Positions 10,233-22,604 of a stretch of DNA of 64,000 nucleotides are shown here, piece by piece (position 1 is the stretch's first letter; each line of letters starts with the position of its first letter). The stretch covers positions 1,302,001 to 1,366,000 of the forward strand of contig SRSI01000048.1 of NCBI GenBank assembly GCA_005656395.1, written 5' to 3'. The notes below the pieces were generated by a model that ran no database searches, had not been told where the DNA came from, and worked only from the letters and a program-made list of their open reading frames with translations. A program made the translations under genes and the position numbers. Source of the DNA: Strongyloides papillosus (taxonomy: Eukaryota; Nematoda; Chromadorea; Rhabditida; Strongyloididae).

Positions 10233-12725
10233 TTAATTAAAAATATCACCAGGGTGGAAATCACGTCTAAATTGGGCTTTGTTTAACTCCACGTATTCTT
10301 TTGTTTTTCTAAAGAAACTATAGTTATTATTAGATTTTATTAATTTCTCCAGTTTATTTGTTATACATTCATTTGTCACTGCAGCTGAATCTTTAGAAAT
10401 TTCTGTCCTTGGCACTTGTATCTCATCAACTTCCATCGGAATGTCCTCTACTGGATTACCACCATTTTGTAGTGAATTATTTTCTTGTATTTCTACTTCA
10501 TTTGAATTCTCTCCAATAACTTCTTGACCAGTAACTTCAACTCGACTTATAACAACCTCATCATTTGTAACTTCAATTTGATCTACAACAACACTAGCCT
10601 CTACTACATCCATTGAATCACTTGTGTCAGTATTGTTAGAAGCCGGTCCATTATCTATTGGATTTTCTACGATTGCCGGATTTTCCTCATTTGATGAAGG
10701 GGTATTATTACATTCATTTAACAAAGAAGTGGTATTAACTTCATTTGACAAAGGAGTAGCACTAACTTCAATTGACAAGGCAGTAGTATTAACTTCATTT
10801 GATAAAGGAGTAGTACTAACTTCATTTGACAAAGGAGTAGTATTAACTTCATCTGATGATCCAACAACATTACCATTTTCTCTCAAAATCTCCCTTGAGC
10901 TTTCTTGTTCACTCTCAGGAACATCAACCACTTGTTGCCTTTCAACTGATACTTCATTTCCAGTACTATTTAATGGAGCTGGATTTTCACCAACTTCACA
11001 TTCATCATCACTACTATCTATAATAATATATTCAGGTTCCTTGGAACCTTTAGAAGGTATAATTTGATCACCGCATTCTTCATCATCCGAATCATTAGTT
11101 TCTACAATTTTATATTCTCCATTTAAAAAGATTTCAATTTTACATGTCTTAGGGTTTTTCTTAAGAATTTCTTGATAATATCTAAAATAACAATATAAAT
11201 AACATATATGTATATGAAAAAGACTTACTCATCTATAAATATATCATCTGGAGTACATCTGCATTTACAAATTTTACATTGGAACTTTTCATTACCGACA
11301 TTCTGTTTTAAGTAGTCTTCTAGATCATCAGGAATTAAATGTTTACAATTCTTCCCTCTGAATGGATACTTAATTGAACACATTGTGATAGATGATTGCA
11401 AAGAAATCCTCATACTTTCAAATCCAACTTCATCATCATCACGGTTAAATTCTTTTTTAATGTTCTCATGGAATGCACTCTTTGGTAACATTGGCCTTTT
11501 TAGAATATCCATCACGACACTTTCTGGTGATTTTTTCGAATATAAAGCAATTTTAAACGAAAAATGACCATTATTTATCACCTGTTTTCTTATTGCCTGA
11601 ACAGGATACATAATATTCACAACCAAATCCAATGGAATTTGTTTTGGATTAGATTTATTAAAACTACTAATTGCCTGTGTCAAGACAGATGGGTATCCCA
11701 AACGTAATCCAATATCAGATGAGGAATACTTAGCCTCTATTCTTGGGAGTAGGCATGTATAATTCATGTTACCTATAAACAATTCCATATCCAATGGGTA
11801 GCTATCCTTTTCTTGAAGGACACCGTTTCGAAGAGCAATTGACCTGAGGAGAACTTCATATTCCACATCACCATTTTTTGTACCAATAATTTGTAAAATA
11901 CTTGGTGTAATGGTTATTGGAAGAGTATGTTGGAGGAATGCAAATGACTTATTGTTTCTCTTATCTATTCTATATGTAATTCGGTAATTTCGATCCCAGG
12001 GACGGATGACACAAAATTCATCATAGAAATATAACCTTGGTTGGGCCATCTGAACATCTAAAATACTTTGAATAGATGTTTTATTCCTTGGTGGTATATT
12101 ATGGTCAACTACAGTAAGGTGATTCGTTGTTGTACTTTTGTTACTAGTAACTGGAATTCTTTGAGCATTTGGTGCTGCACCCGTAAGGTAAATATTAGGA
12201 TTATTACCAATAGCTACAAAACGTCCTGGGATACTTCTAGACACTTGTGGATTATTTTCCATTCCTGAAGTAGAATGGTACCCGTTATTACTAATTGAAT
12301 GCACTGTTTGAGTGTTACTTCTACATATATTGCTAGAAATATTAGAATGCAAAAAATTATTGGTATTAGAAGGTACATTGATATTGGAAGGATGACTATA
12401 CGTGTTTTGATTTACTATATTAGCACCATAATTCGAATTATTTACAAATTGATTCAAATATTGCATACAAAAAGAGCCCAACGCCGGATTAGAAAGAATA
12501 TCTGGTAATATCCGTATTAGAATAGTCTTGTATGACCTGGGATAATTTTGGATGTCTGATCGAAAATCATAATTAATATTTACCAAATATTCGTGTGCCT
12601 GACTATCCGTCATTAAATTTTGGACTACATACTACAATATGATAACAAATATTTGTTAAAAAAAGTAAATAACTTACCGCATAATAACTATAGGTATAAC
12701 TAGTAGTATATCCAATATTTGACAT
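10233..12725 (-). CDS. gei-17: PIAS/Siz-type SUMO E3 ligase
   Basis: Three exons (12725-12678, 12631-11229, 11181-10233) give 799 residues. Domains: a SAP-like N-terminal helix region, an Asn/Ser-rich linker, a PINIT domain (about 212-367) and an SP-RING (about 425-495). The SP-RING keeps the single zinc site (Cys445, His447, Cys468, Cys471); the other RING cysteines are replaced, as in Siz/PIAS proteins. Just C-terminal lies YIIIDSSDDE, a hydrophobic-acidic SUMO-interacting motif, then a long acidic tail with a 9-residue repeat (NEVNTTPLS-like). Such proteins transfer SUMO from Ubc9 to nuclear substrates (family knowledge). The first exon supplies the start (MSNIGYTTS); the Met at 12613 is an alternative. 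The C-terminal half is poorly conserved and possibly species-specific. Confidence 0.88.
10690..10853 (-). repeat. Six degenerate 27-bp coding repeats in the PIAS tail
   Basis: Encodes consecutive variants of NEVNTTPLS (NEVSTTPLS, NEVNTTALS, IEVSATPLS, NEVNTTSLL and so on). It is acidic and Thr/Ser-rich, so probably disordered. Confidence 0.85.
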
Positions 12726-14138
12726 AAGCACTTGAAATAAAAGATTCTACAGGAGTAATGTGATCTGATTGTTTTTAAGATGTATGTTTGGAAATATGTC
12801 AACTTTAGGAGGAAATTCTTGTCGTTTCGAAACTCATATTGTGTCTGATAGTTTTAAATGGTATGAAGTTATTTGTTTATCCGAAAATGTAAACAAAAAA
12901 CTGAAATAAAATACTTTTTTAAGGTTATTATGATTTTAATTTAAAAGTGTAAATACTTTATGGGATATAATTGTGAGTCATTAAATTTTATGTAGAAATT
13001 ATAATTATTCATAAATAATTTTTACAATTCACTGTAGGGCATGGATGTAATCTTGAGACATATCATGTAGTAATTTATAGTTCTTAAAGAATTACGGAAG
13101 TCTCAAAGGAGACAGCCTATTTGAAACATCAATAAAGGTGTAAATTAAAGTATTTATTTAATATAGTTCATACGGAAATGTAAATAAAAGTTAATATATA
13201 AGAATGGTGTTAGCACTACTTAAATACGTATAAATTTGATCTTTGAAATTAGCGTTTCTTATTATTCATGTCTGTCAAATCTTGCACTTTACAAATTCTC
13301 CGATTAAATGTTATATTCTATCTTTGAGCAATTTTTAAATGTGCGAATTAATATATGTTGCATAAAAATACCAAAAAGTTTTTGACATTTAATTATTATT
13401 AATCACCACCGTTTACGTAAACAAAAACTTTTATCAAATACATTAAACATTGTAAATTCATAAAAATCATAAATAATTTTGCTAAAAAAAAGTTTTTATC
13501 ATATATTATAAAATCAAGATAAGATGAAAAAATATGTTACTATAAATAATGTTTTGAATTTCTTAAAATGTCTTTAACTACTAAAAAACTGGAACGAAAC
13601 TGTTGTGTGATAATAAAATGGAAAATAACATTCTAATTGTTATGTGTTAAGCTATAAACTATAAGTTTTATATAAAATTAATGATTCTTCAGGAGATAAA
13701 GAGGGACAAATAGTGTGCTATTTTGTTACAAGTTGAAACACTTCATGCTTAAACAATAACAGTTTTTGCACAAAGATAAAGCATTTATCTACATCAAATG
13801 ATACTACGGCACAAAGCAATCTCTTTTTAATCTATAAATTACGTAAATTAGTGCATTTTTATGATAAGATATAATTTTAATATACCACATTATAATTAAA
13901 ATTCTGTTAGCATTATGATGATGTTGCATAAATATGTTTTGTCTTATGAGAGATGTTACTTAGAATACTAATAAAATAATGCACTTAAAGGCGGAGTAAT
14001 GGGTTGATTTTACTCAAGAATTATTTGTGCATTACACTCAACAATATATATAAGTATTATTAACATTGTTATATTTCATTTTAGTGTTACTTTTTTTTAA
14101 AAAATATTTAATCTACTTTAAATAGACTGTATAGAAAG
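12726..14138. other. Divergent intergenic region, no gene recognised
   Basis: About 1.4 kb between the PIAS start and the first tandem SDR. A 41-codon ORF at 12784-12909 has no supporting feature. A short GTCTC-AAAG-GAGAC hairpin occurs near 13100. Promoters of both neighbours are expected here. Confidence 0.55.
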
Positions 14139-15139
14139 ATGACTGAAGAATGTATGTTTAATAATATAAAAAATATTAATTATAAAGATATAATTTAGCT
14201 TGTAATTGTCAGATAACAAATGAAATTTTGGAATTTTTAAAAGTTTTATTATTAACTTTATTTCATATAATTAAAGGTTGTATTAGAGCTATCCTACCTT
14301 CAAACGTACTACCAAGAAAAGATGTTGAAAATGAAATTGTTCTAATTACCGGTGCTGGTTCTGGTATCGGACGGTTAATGGCTAAAGAATTTGGTAAACT
14401 TAAGGCAAAAATCGTTATTTGGGATATCAACGAGGCAGGAGCAAAAGAGACAATGGAAATGTTAAAGAAAGATAACATTGAATGTTGGAGCTATAAAGTT
14501 GATATCAGTAAAAGAGAACAAATATATGAAGCAGCAGAAAAAGTTAAATCAGAAGTAGGAGATGTTGACATTTTGATAAACAATGCAGGAATTGTAAGTG
14601 GTAAAAAAATTTTTGATTGTGATGATAATCTTATGGAATTGACAATGGCTGTTAATGTAACATCACACTTCTTTACAACAAAAGCTTTCCTTCCATCGAT
14701 GTTAAAGAAGAATCATGGTCATATTGTTTCTATAGCATCATTAGCTGGGAAATTTGGTATTACTGGACTTGTTGATTATTGTGCCTCTAAATTTGGAGCT
14801 GTTGGTTTTTCAGAAGCTTTATCAGAAGAATTAGTAGCATTAAAAAAAGATAATGTTCATGTTACAACAGTTTGTCCATTTTATATTGATACAAAAATGT
14901 TTGATGGTGTTGCTACGAAAGCACCAAATCTTCTTCCTATCTTACAACCAGAGTATGTTGTTGATAAAATAATGGAAGCAGTTCTAACAAATACTGAATC
15001 TTTATATCTACCTAAATTTGCATACTTTTCTCATTTTTTGAGCTCAATCCTTCCTGTTAAAGCAACTCGTGTTCTTTCAGATTACTTCGGAGTAAATTCT
15101 ACAATGGATACTTTTACAGGAAGAAAAAAAGTTGATTAA
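14139..15139 (+). CDS. Membrane-anchored SDR, tandem copy 1 (SDR16C/RDH-like)
   Basis: A 13-nt first exon (14139-14151) plus 14199-15139 give 317 residues starting MTEESCNCQITNEI. Without this exon the frame has no ATG before the conserved core, only a TTG. The acceptor TTTAG at 14197-14198 keeps the frame; the next AG (14211-14212) would create a stop. A hydrophobic segment at about 17-37 is the likely membrane anchor. Motifs: TGAGSGIG 55-62, NNAG 132-135, YCASK 198-202. About two thirds of residues are shared with the next gene, a clear tandem duplicate. The substrate is unknown; retinoid/steroid/lipid-droplet dehydrogenases are the closest family by layout. Confidence 0.85.
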
Positions 15140-17732
15140 ATTTTAAATATTGTATAAAATTCCAAATAATTTAATAAGATAACTTTGTCGACAAGTTTCA
15201 TTTCCAAGTAAAATCTAATATTTTATCAATGTGTATACAATTATATTTTTATATGTGAGTGGTTCAAAAATTGCGCTTTTAACTATTTTCTTATCAACTA
15301 AATATTTTTTTTATCAACTAATATAATGCTATATTTGTTTTATACATATTAGTTTATTTGTAATTAAAATTATGCAGATATCAAATAAAAAGTAAACATC
15401 TTATGCAACTATATTTCAGTTTAATTAAAATATTTTGTAAAGGAATTGTGAGTGATAAAAATAAATAAATGCTATTTATTTCATAAATGTTATAAAGAAA
15501 TAACACTAAATTGTCAAAAAATTCTAGACAATATTGAAGTGTAACATTCATATAAATTACTATCAAATTGATTGAAAAGTGAATTGTAATTTGTGATAAT
15601 ATAAGTATAAAACAAACTACAAATGATAAAAATTAGAATAACAAGTTAAAAAAAGGGGAATATTTAATGGTATGATTTTTTAAAAAAAATAAATTAAGCA
15701 AAATGTCTCATCAATCATACCATCTACAATAAAATAAAATTCTGAATGATGTACTTTTCAAATAAATCTTTATAAAAATTAAAAAAAAATCATGTCATGA
15801 AAGAATTTCCTGACCTTGAAAATAATTAATGTATACGATAAAAGAAATAATTTCCTATGAAATTAAATTTGATTAATTCAATCAAATGGATATATTAAAT
15901 AGCTTCATAATTCAGGTAACAATATTTCTCTTTATTTATAAATGTTCAATGATAAAAAAAGTATAATAATTTTTAGATTAAAAGATCAATGTTACTAAAA
16001 ATAATTATTAACATAATTAGTTATAAAATAGGTAATTTATTAGCAAAAATTCATTTATTTCATGGAAGTTTCATACATAAACATTCTACAACTTTTTTCT
16101 TTTAACATATTACTATATCGAGATATTTTTGTGCAGTGATAAAAAACTATAATTATCCTTTTATATGTAAATATATTTAATAAAATGTTTATACAAAATT
16201 CAAGAATCCACTTAAAAGTAAAGCTTTCCACTTAAATAAATTATTTTATTTATCTGGGTCTTTAATATTTATTTATTTCGTTATTTAATGCAATAAGAAA
16301 TAACATGTATGCATTTTTGTTCGATAAAAATTTATATGATGGATGATCATAGATAATTAAAACATGATAATGAAATTGACATATTATAAAGTAATTAATA
16401 TTAATTTAAAATTAAAAAAATGCAAATTACAACATTATCAGCAATTGATAATAAAATGTCTATTCATTTTTTTACTTCACAAATTCAAGTTTAATCATTG
16501 TGACTTAGTCAATAATACATTACTTTTTGAGAATAAAGCTTATTGCCTTTTTCTTTTTTTTTAAATATTTTAAAAATTCAACTCTTAAATATACTAATGT
16601 TTGTAAAAAGGAAACACGTTAACAAATGTTTTCAATAATCTTAATAATTTGTCCATTTTTTGAATGTAAATATAACTTCACCAAACAAATATGTGCTAAT
16701 TTTAGACTTTTTTTATTGCAAATAATAGCACTTAAAGTTAAAATTATACATATCAGTACTGTTCTATTATTTTATCAAAGTAGTTTGAACTTTTATTTTT
16801 CAACTAATTTTAAGATTTAAATTCAATCTAACAAAAAGCAAAATTTTCAATATTGCAATAACAAAAGTATTAATAAGTTGGATGAACTTTGACTTCTAAT
16901 TAGTGATAATTTTTAATGCCTAATCAAATTGTAGTACTTTTGGATAGAAAAATTAATCTTAAAAATCAATAACTTTTTAGTAAATTAGTAACTCTTAGTA
17001 AAATTAAAAGGATATTAGAAAAAAACAAAAACATCATATTAAAATTTGCAATATTTAAAGTTTTGTTTGATGGTCCTTGATCATTGATGTTACAACTGAT
17101 TTTTTTTCTTGGAAAATCAAGGTTTATTCAAGAAGAGTAAAAAACAAATAAATAGATAATGTTACATTTAATAATATTCCATTTTTCAACAAATATTAAA
17201 AGATTCTTAAAAACTCTTAAAAATATTTATATCTTTTCGTATTTTAGATGTTAAATTGAATCTTAGTTATTGTTACTGTAAATTAATGCTTCAACAACTT
17301 CAATATAAATACAGGTGCATTCAAACAATTAAGTGTAAATTTTTATTTCAAGTTGACACATTAACTTCAGCAAAGTTTATTTACAAAAAAATGAAAAATA
17401 ATTTGAAAGGGACATAAAAACACTATTAAAAAATGCTTCAAATAACTTTTCTATGTTCTAACTAATAGTAAGTATGATTAGATGAAATTTAGTAGGTCAA
17501 AAGAAATTCAGATAAACAATAACGCTAACAGTATGATTTAATTTTACTATTGGCAGTACTTTTAAAGCTAACAGTTTATCATCAAAATTACAATCATAAA
17601 AACTTCTTTCTTTTGAGAATTCTTTTATTTTTAATAAGCAAATCAATTAGACTAACCTGTAGAAATTTGGCAGTTTTATTTTTATTAATAATATCCTAAC
17701 GTAAAAACGTTATTCAAAGATTCTAGTAGAAA
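15140..17732. other. Long AT-rich spacer between the tandem SDR genes
   Basis: About 2.6 kb with stops in all frames. I see no coding region, RNA gene or repeat of note apart from homopolymer A/T tracts. Confidence 0.65.
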
Positions 17733-18756
17733 ATGTCAGCATACAGTATACTTTCTTCAATTTTTCTATTAGGTAATGATATTTTTTAAAATATTTATAA
17801 ACAATAGTTTAATTACAGATTTGTTAACTTTTACAATCAAAGTTTTTGATTTCATAAGGATTTTTACACATTTTTTGTACTATATTCTAGAAGGAAGTTT
17901 CAGAGCTATCCTTCCAATTAATGTATTGAAAAGAAAGAGTGTAAAAGGAGATATTGTTCTAATCACAGGAGGTGGGGCTGGTATAGGACGTTTAATGGCA
18001 AAAGAATTCGGCTCCCTCGGTGCAAAGATCATTATTTGGGACATAAACGAGACAGGAATAAAAGAAACAATAGACATACTACAAAAAAATAATATTGAAT
18101 GCTGGAGTTATAAAGTTGATATCAGTAAAAAAGAACAAATATACGAAACAGCAGAAAAAGTAAAATCAGAGATTGGAGATGTCGATATTTTGATAAACAA
18201 TGCAGGAATTGGTAGTGGGAAGAAAATATTCGATTGCGATGATAATCTTATGGAATTGACTATAGCTGTTAATCTGACATCACATTTCTTTACGACAAAA
18301 GCATTTCTACCTTCAATGTTAAAAAGAAACCACGGTCATATTGTTTCTATTTCATCGCTGGCTGGGAGATTCCCAATCGCTGGTCTCGCCGATTATTGTG
18401 CATCCAAATTTGGAGTTATCGGGTTTTCAGAAGCCTTATCAGAAGAGTTATTAGTTCTAAAGAAAAACAACATACACGTAACGACTGTCTGCCCATTCTA
18501 CATGAATACAAAAATGTTTGAAGGAGTTGTTTCATACTCTCCATTGATATTACCTATTTTGGATTCATCGTATGTTGTTGAAAGAATCTTAGAAGCCGTT
18601 TTAACAAACACTGAGCACTTATACTTACCAAAAATTTCATATCTTGGAAATGCATTGTATTCAATTTTACCAATAAAAGCATCAAGAATTGCCGGAGATT
18701 ACCTTGGAATAAATGCTTCAATGGAAGACTTCAAAAATAGAAAAAAACATCTATAG
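17733..18756 (+). CDS. Membrane-anchored SDR, tandem copy 2 (SDR16C/RDH-like)
   Basis: Exons 17733-17772 and 17819-18756 (46-nt intron) give 325 residues starting MSAYSILSSIFLLDLL. The ORF also reads through the intron from an internal ATG at 17776, but the spliced start has better form. Two hydrophobic stretches near 5-20 and 26-37 precede the core. Motifs: TGGGAGIG 63-70, NNAG 140-143, YCASK 206-210. It is a close paralogue of the gene at 14139, with blocks such as EALSEELL and IFDCDDNLMELT shared exactly or nearly. The two differ in the N-terminal exon and intron position, so the first exon has been exchanged or has diverged. The substrate cannot be inferred. Confidence 0.87.
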
Positions 18757-18855
18757 GTGAGGAAATTTGCAATTTTTTATGAAAATGATAATACTAATTT
18801 ATTTATTTTTAGATATGTTTGTTAATATGGGTAACCTTAGTTACTGATTAATATA

Positions 18856-19731
18856 TTATACTACATTTTTTGGAAATACTCTCATCAACATTGCCATTCC
18901 TATAAAAGACCAAATGACAACAAAAATCATGAGGAAAGTTAAACAATCACATAAACTACCTCTTGCATGTACTGATAAGTTTTTACTTTCAGTATTTAAC
19001 TTATCTTTTGACTTATCAAACTTCTGAGTCATTGTATGTAATAATGCATTATCATCTTTCAAAACTTTTTTTGCCGTTTGAAAGTTTGATTTCATAGCTT
19101 TAGTTAAATTTAATAATTCATTTGCCAATTTTTCTTGTTTTTCTTTTTGTTGTTGCATGTATGTATCACTGGAAACATCTGTATTATCTTGACCTAGTAC
19201 AGATTCATCCCCAAATAACTCATTTCTTAAATCAGCGTAATAAATAGTTTGGTATACTGAAGTGTCACTTTCATCATTGTTTTTTTTATTATGAAGAAGA
19301 TCCTCTCGACAATCATTGTAATATCGCTAAAAAACACTACAACTTTTCTATTTAAAATATTAACATACGTTTCTCAGTGTTGCATTCACAGCATTTGCCG
19401 ATAAACCATCTATGTTTTCCGGATCTTTTGAGGGATCAGATGATATATTCGGATAGGTTCGTGGAAGTTTGTCAATTGCTTTAATTTTGTCTTCAGTCGA
19501 CTTTTCTAATGATGCTTCAAGGATGACCTTTAATTCATACAACCAATTTCCGTAACTTAATAACAACTCTTCGGAAAGATGTTTGTCATCTTGAAGGAAA
19601 ATATATAGGTGTTCCAATGTCTTAACATTTGACTTAAGCCGATAAATATTACACTCACTCTCTGAAAGACATAATGTTTTCGTTCTTGTATATAATCTCT
19701 GAAAAAAAATTTCTTTTTCCGATAACATCAT
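18856..19731 (-). CDS. use1: USE1/p31-like ER SNARE protein
   Basis: Two exons (19731-19369 and 19326-18856) give 277 residues. The N-terminal half is helical and matches the USE1 N-terminal domain in pattern (short Arg/Leu helices, a conserved LYELKVILEA helix). The C-terminal half has a SNARE-like heptad region (KEKQEKLANELLNLTKAM to HTMTQKFDKSKDKL) followed by a single C-terminal transmembrane anchor, LTFLMIFVVIWSFIGMAMLM, with only a few residues after it. USE1 works in Golgi-to-ER retrograde fusion with syntaxin-18/Sec20 (family knowledge). The in-frame upstream ATG at 19803 would add a hydrophobic Phe/Tyr-rich stretch, so I chose MMLSEKE. It follows pas-3 by 166 bp on the same strand, a possible two-gene operon. 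Confidence 0.82.
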
Positions 19732-19897
19732 CTTTTTTTTTAAATAAATGTAGAAATAAATATTACACATATAAAAAAAACATATTATGGAAATCCAAAT
19801 CAAAGTTATTTTTTAAAAAAATTATATCAAGTAACAGATCACCGCTCATTTATAATTTTATAAATATATGTGTAAATTGATTAATAATAATAATAAT

Positions 19898-20716
19898 TTA
19901 AGACTTGGATGTAGACGATTGAGCAGCAGCAGCTTCAGCCTCCTTTTCACGTTGTTCATGATCCTTAACTAAAGTTTCAATATCTTTAATATCCAAAACC
20001 TCTAACACTGTTTTATCATTAATGTGCTTCAGAACAGCCATCTCAACTTTATCAGCAGAAAGTTTGACATCAAGAGTTTTTGACAAAACTTTCATTGCTA
20101 ATTTTTTAGCTTCATCAATTGTTGGTGATTTATATTCTTGTTTCAATAAAGAGACAGCGGCTTGATGATTATTTCCGATACATGTTGCCTTCCATCCTGT
20201 GTAATTTCCTGATGGATCAGATTGATAAAGTTGATAACCATAATGTTTATCCCACCCAACATACAAAAGCGATACCCCAAATGGTCTTTTACCTCCGATT
20301 TGAGTGAATCTTTGTTTTTCATTACACAAAGTTTGTACTAATTGTTCAACTGGCATTGGTTCACCAAAACGTAACTTATAATCAGCAGCCCAATAACGAA
20401 GGCGATTAATAAGAATTAAGGCATCTGATGTAAGTCCAGCAACTGTACATGAAATGTTTTCAGAAATTCTATAGATCTTCTCAGCTAGTACAGACTCATC
20501 AAGTAATTTATGTACATTTCTTTTTTCAGCAGCAATGAGAATCCCATCTTTTGCCTGAATTCCAAGGCATGTTCCAGCATGTGAAATAGCTTCCATAGCA
20601 TATTCTACTTGGTACAAACGCCCTTCTGGGGAAAAAATTGTTGTACGCGAATCATAACGACGTGCCTGGAAGTAATTATGTTACTTTTTGGGAATTAATA
20701 ATAACAAACATACCAT
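19898..20716 (-). CDS. pas-3: 20S proteasome subunit alpha-3 (PSMA4-type)
   Basis: The start codon alone forms the coding part of exon 1 (20716-20714), followed by a 48-nt intron, then exon 2 (20665-19898): 256 residues. The N-terminus [20 protein letters not shown] is the proteasome alpha signature. Subunit-specific blocks [20 protein letters not shown] and [20 protein letters not shown] match PSMA4 (alpha-3 in C. elegans naming, pas-3). The C-terminal tail is charged and Ala/Ser-rich. It is a structural subunit of the outer alpha ring. Without the intron the frame would first reach Met at MYQVEYAME and lose the gate-forming N-terminus, so the split start is well supported. Confidence 0.95.
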
Positions 20717-21607
20717 TTTTGACTTCTGAAGTTAGATACTTTATAGCTCGTAAGTATTAGATGTAAGTTTAAAAACGATGACAATAAAATATCTTGCTCC
20801 CCAAACGAAATGTGAAAATACATCCTAAACATTTGGATAAGTGTTCTTTCACTTTTTTTCCTGTTTAATAAAATAATTTTGAAGATGGGAAATTTTTTTC
20901 GGGTTAGTTTTTAGGTTTTTTTAAATATAGAAACAGTCTGGGAGTTACGATAAAAGTACAAATAACTTTGGAGATTTACTAATTAAAACATAATTAACTT
21001 GATGTAGTAAAAATCGCTGTGACAACAATAAATGTACTTTTAAGAATGGTGGTGATGTATTAAGAATCGTAAACAACTGAAAAGTAGTAAGATTTAATCT
21101 CGTTTTATTTTGTTTCTCAAATGTTATCAGTTTCTCGGAGAAAAACCTCAACATCATGAAAGCAAATCAACAAAGTGTTTATTGGAAGTCTAAATAATTA
21201 ACATTTTTTTACTTTATGATTAAATTTCATTGAAAAAAAGTAGTTTGCCCCTTTCTATGTCAAACGTCTGGCGTTTAGACTATTGCGACAGATGTTCTTT
21301 CAATTTATGTTTGTTGTAATTTCGAAATACCCCAGTAATAAAACATTTCCTTATATTTCCTTTAAAATAATTAATTAGATATGTGTAAAAAGTTTTTAAA
21401 AAGAAACCAATTGAAGTTGTTGCATAACTTGACGATTGCATGATAAAAACTTCCAAACAAAAATAATCAAACATTCAATAGACTTTTTTTACGACCATAA
21501 TTGTATGACAATTACAATAAACGTCTCTTATCATCATTATAAAGTAATGGAAATGTCTTTGTAAAGTATCATTTGTCCAACGTTTTAGATAATTTTATTG
21601 TATAACA
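20717..21607. other. Divergent intergenic region between pas-3 and an SDR gene
   Basis: About 0.9 kb, noncoding as far as I can see. Small open stretches on the minus strand (around 20945-21474) have no recognisable content. Confidence 0.55.
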
Positions 21608-22428
21608 ATGGAAAGTTTACCTGTAGCTGTTATTACTGGTACTAGTTTTAATTACTTTTTATATTTATATTATATTTACATTTTTTAGGTGCTTCAAGTG
21701 GAATTGGTAGAGCTACAGCAATTTATTTTGCTGGAAAAAAGTATAGATTAGCATTATGTGGAAGGAATGAAGAAGCTTTGAATGAATGTGTTGAAAAATG
21801 TTTAAAAGAAGGTATAACTAAGGATCAGGTAACTACAACAATAGGTGATTTACGTGAAGAGGCAGTTGGAAAGAAACTTATTGAAAATGCTGTTAATGTT
21901 TTTGGACGTATTGATGTTTTAGTTAATGCTGCTGGAATATTAGTTAACGGTTCTGTTGATTCAACCCCTATAACTGAATATGATAGACAATTTGATGTCA
22001 ATGTCCGTAGTATTATTGTTCTTACCCAATTTGCATTACCATATATCAAAAAAACGAAAGGATCAATTGTTAATGTCAGTAGTGTTGCTGGAACCCGTTC
22101 CTTCCCAAATGCAGCTTATTATTGTATGTCTAAAGCAGCACTTGATCAATTCACAAAATGCCTTGCATTAGAAGTTGCTCCAGACGTTCGCGTTAATTCC
22201 GTTAATCCCGGAGTTATTGTAACAGATATTCACAAAAGAGCTGGAATGGATGAATCAACATATGCTGCATTTTTAGAAAAATGTAAAAGTACACATATTC
22301 TAGGAAGAGCTGGTGAGGATATCGAAGTCGCCAAAGCAATTTATTTCCTTGCCAGTGATATGTCTTCATTCACCACAGGTGAATTACTTCATGTTGATGG
22401 TGGAAGAAATCTTATGTGTCCAAGATAA
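21608..22428 (+). CDS. Classical short-chain dehydrogenase/reductase (FabG/DHRS4-like)
   Basis: Exons 21608-21638 and 21689-22428 join inside the glycine motif (ATT ACT G / GT GCT TCA) to give 256 residues. TGASSGIG at 10-17, NAAG at 90-93 and YCMSK at 155-159 are all intact; LHVDGG near the C-terminus is typical of classical tetrameric SDRs (TGELLHVDGGR). There is no N-terminal membrane anchor, unlike the three other SDRs in this window, so a soluble enzyme is likely. NAAG replaces the usual NNAG. The substrate is not inferable. The C-terminus NLMCPR is not a peroxisomal signal. The first exon carries only the first beta strand. Confidence 0.88.
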
Positions 22429-22604
22429 TTATCGTTGTTATTTTTTATTTTTAGAATTGAATAAATATACTTAATATCGTTTATAGTTAATAACAAGTAT
22501 CATATCTTATCATTTGTTACATTCTTATCTAAACATTTTAAAGTTTCTTAGTATTTATTTGATTTTAACTAGACTTATTTATTCATAAGAATTATATTTG
22601 TACA

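Noticed and set aside
12784..12909. 41-codon ORF upstream of the PIAS gene
   Set aside because: Too short, no signal or motif, and it sits in probable promoter sequence.
16364..16820. Two ~65-codon ORFs in the spacer between the SDR genes
   Set aside because: Low-complexity Ile/Leu/Lys/Phe translations, no start context or splice partners.
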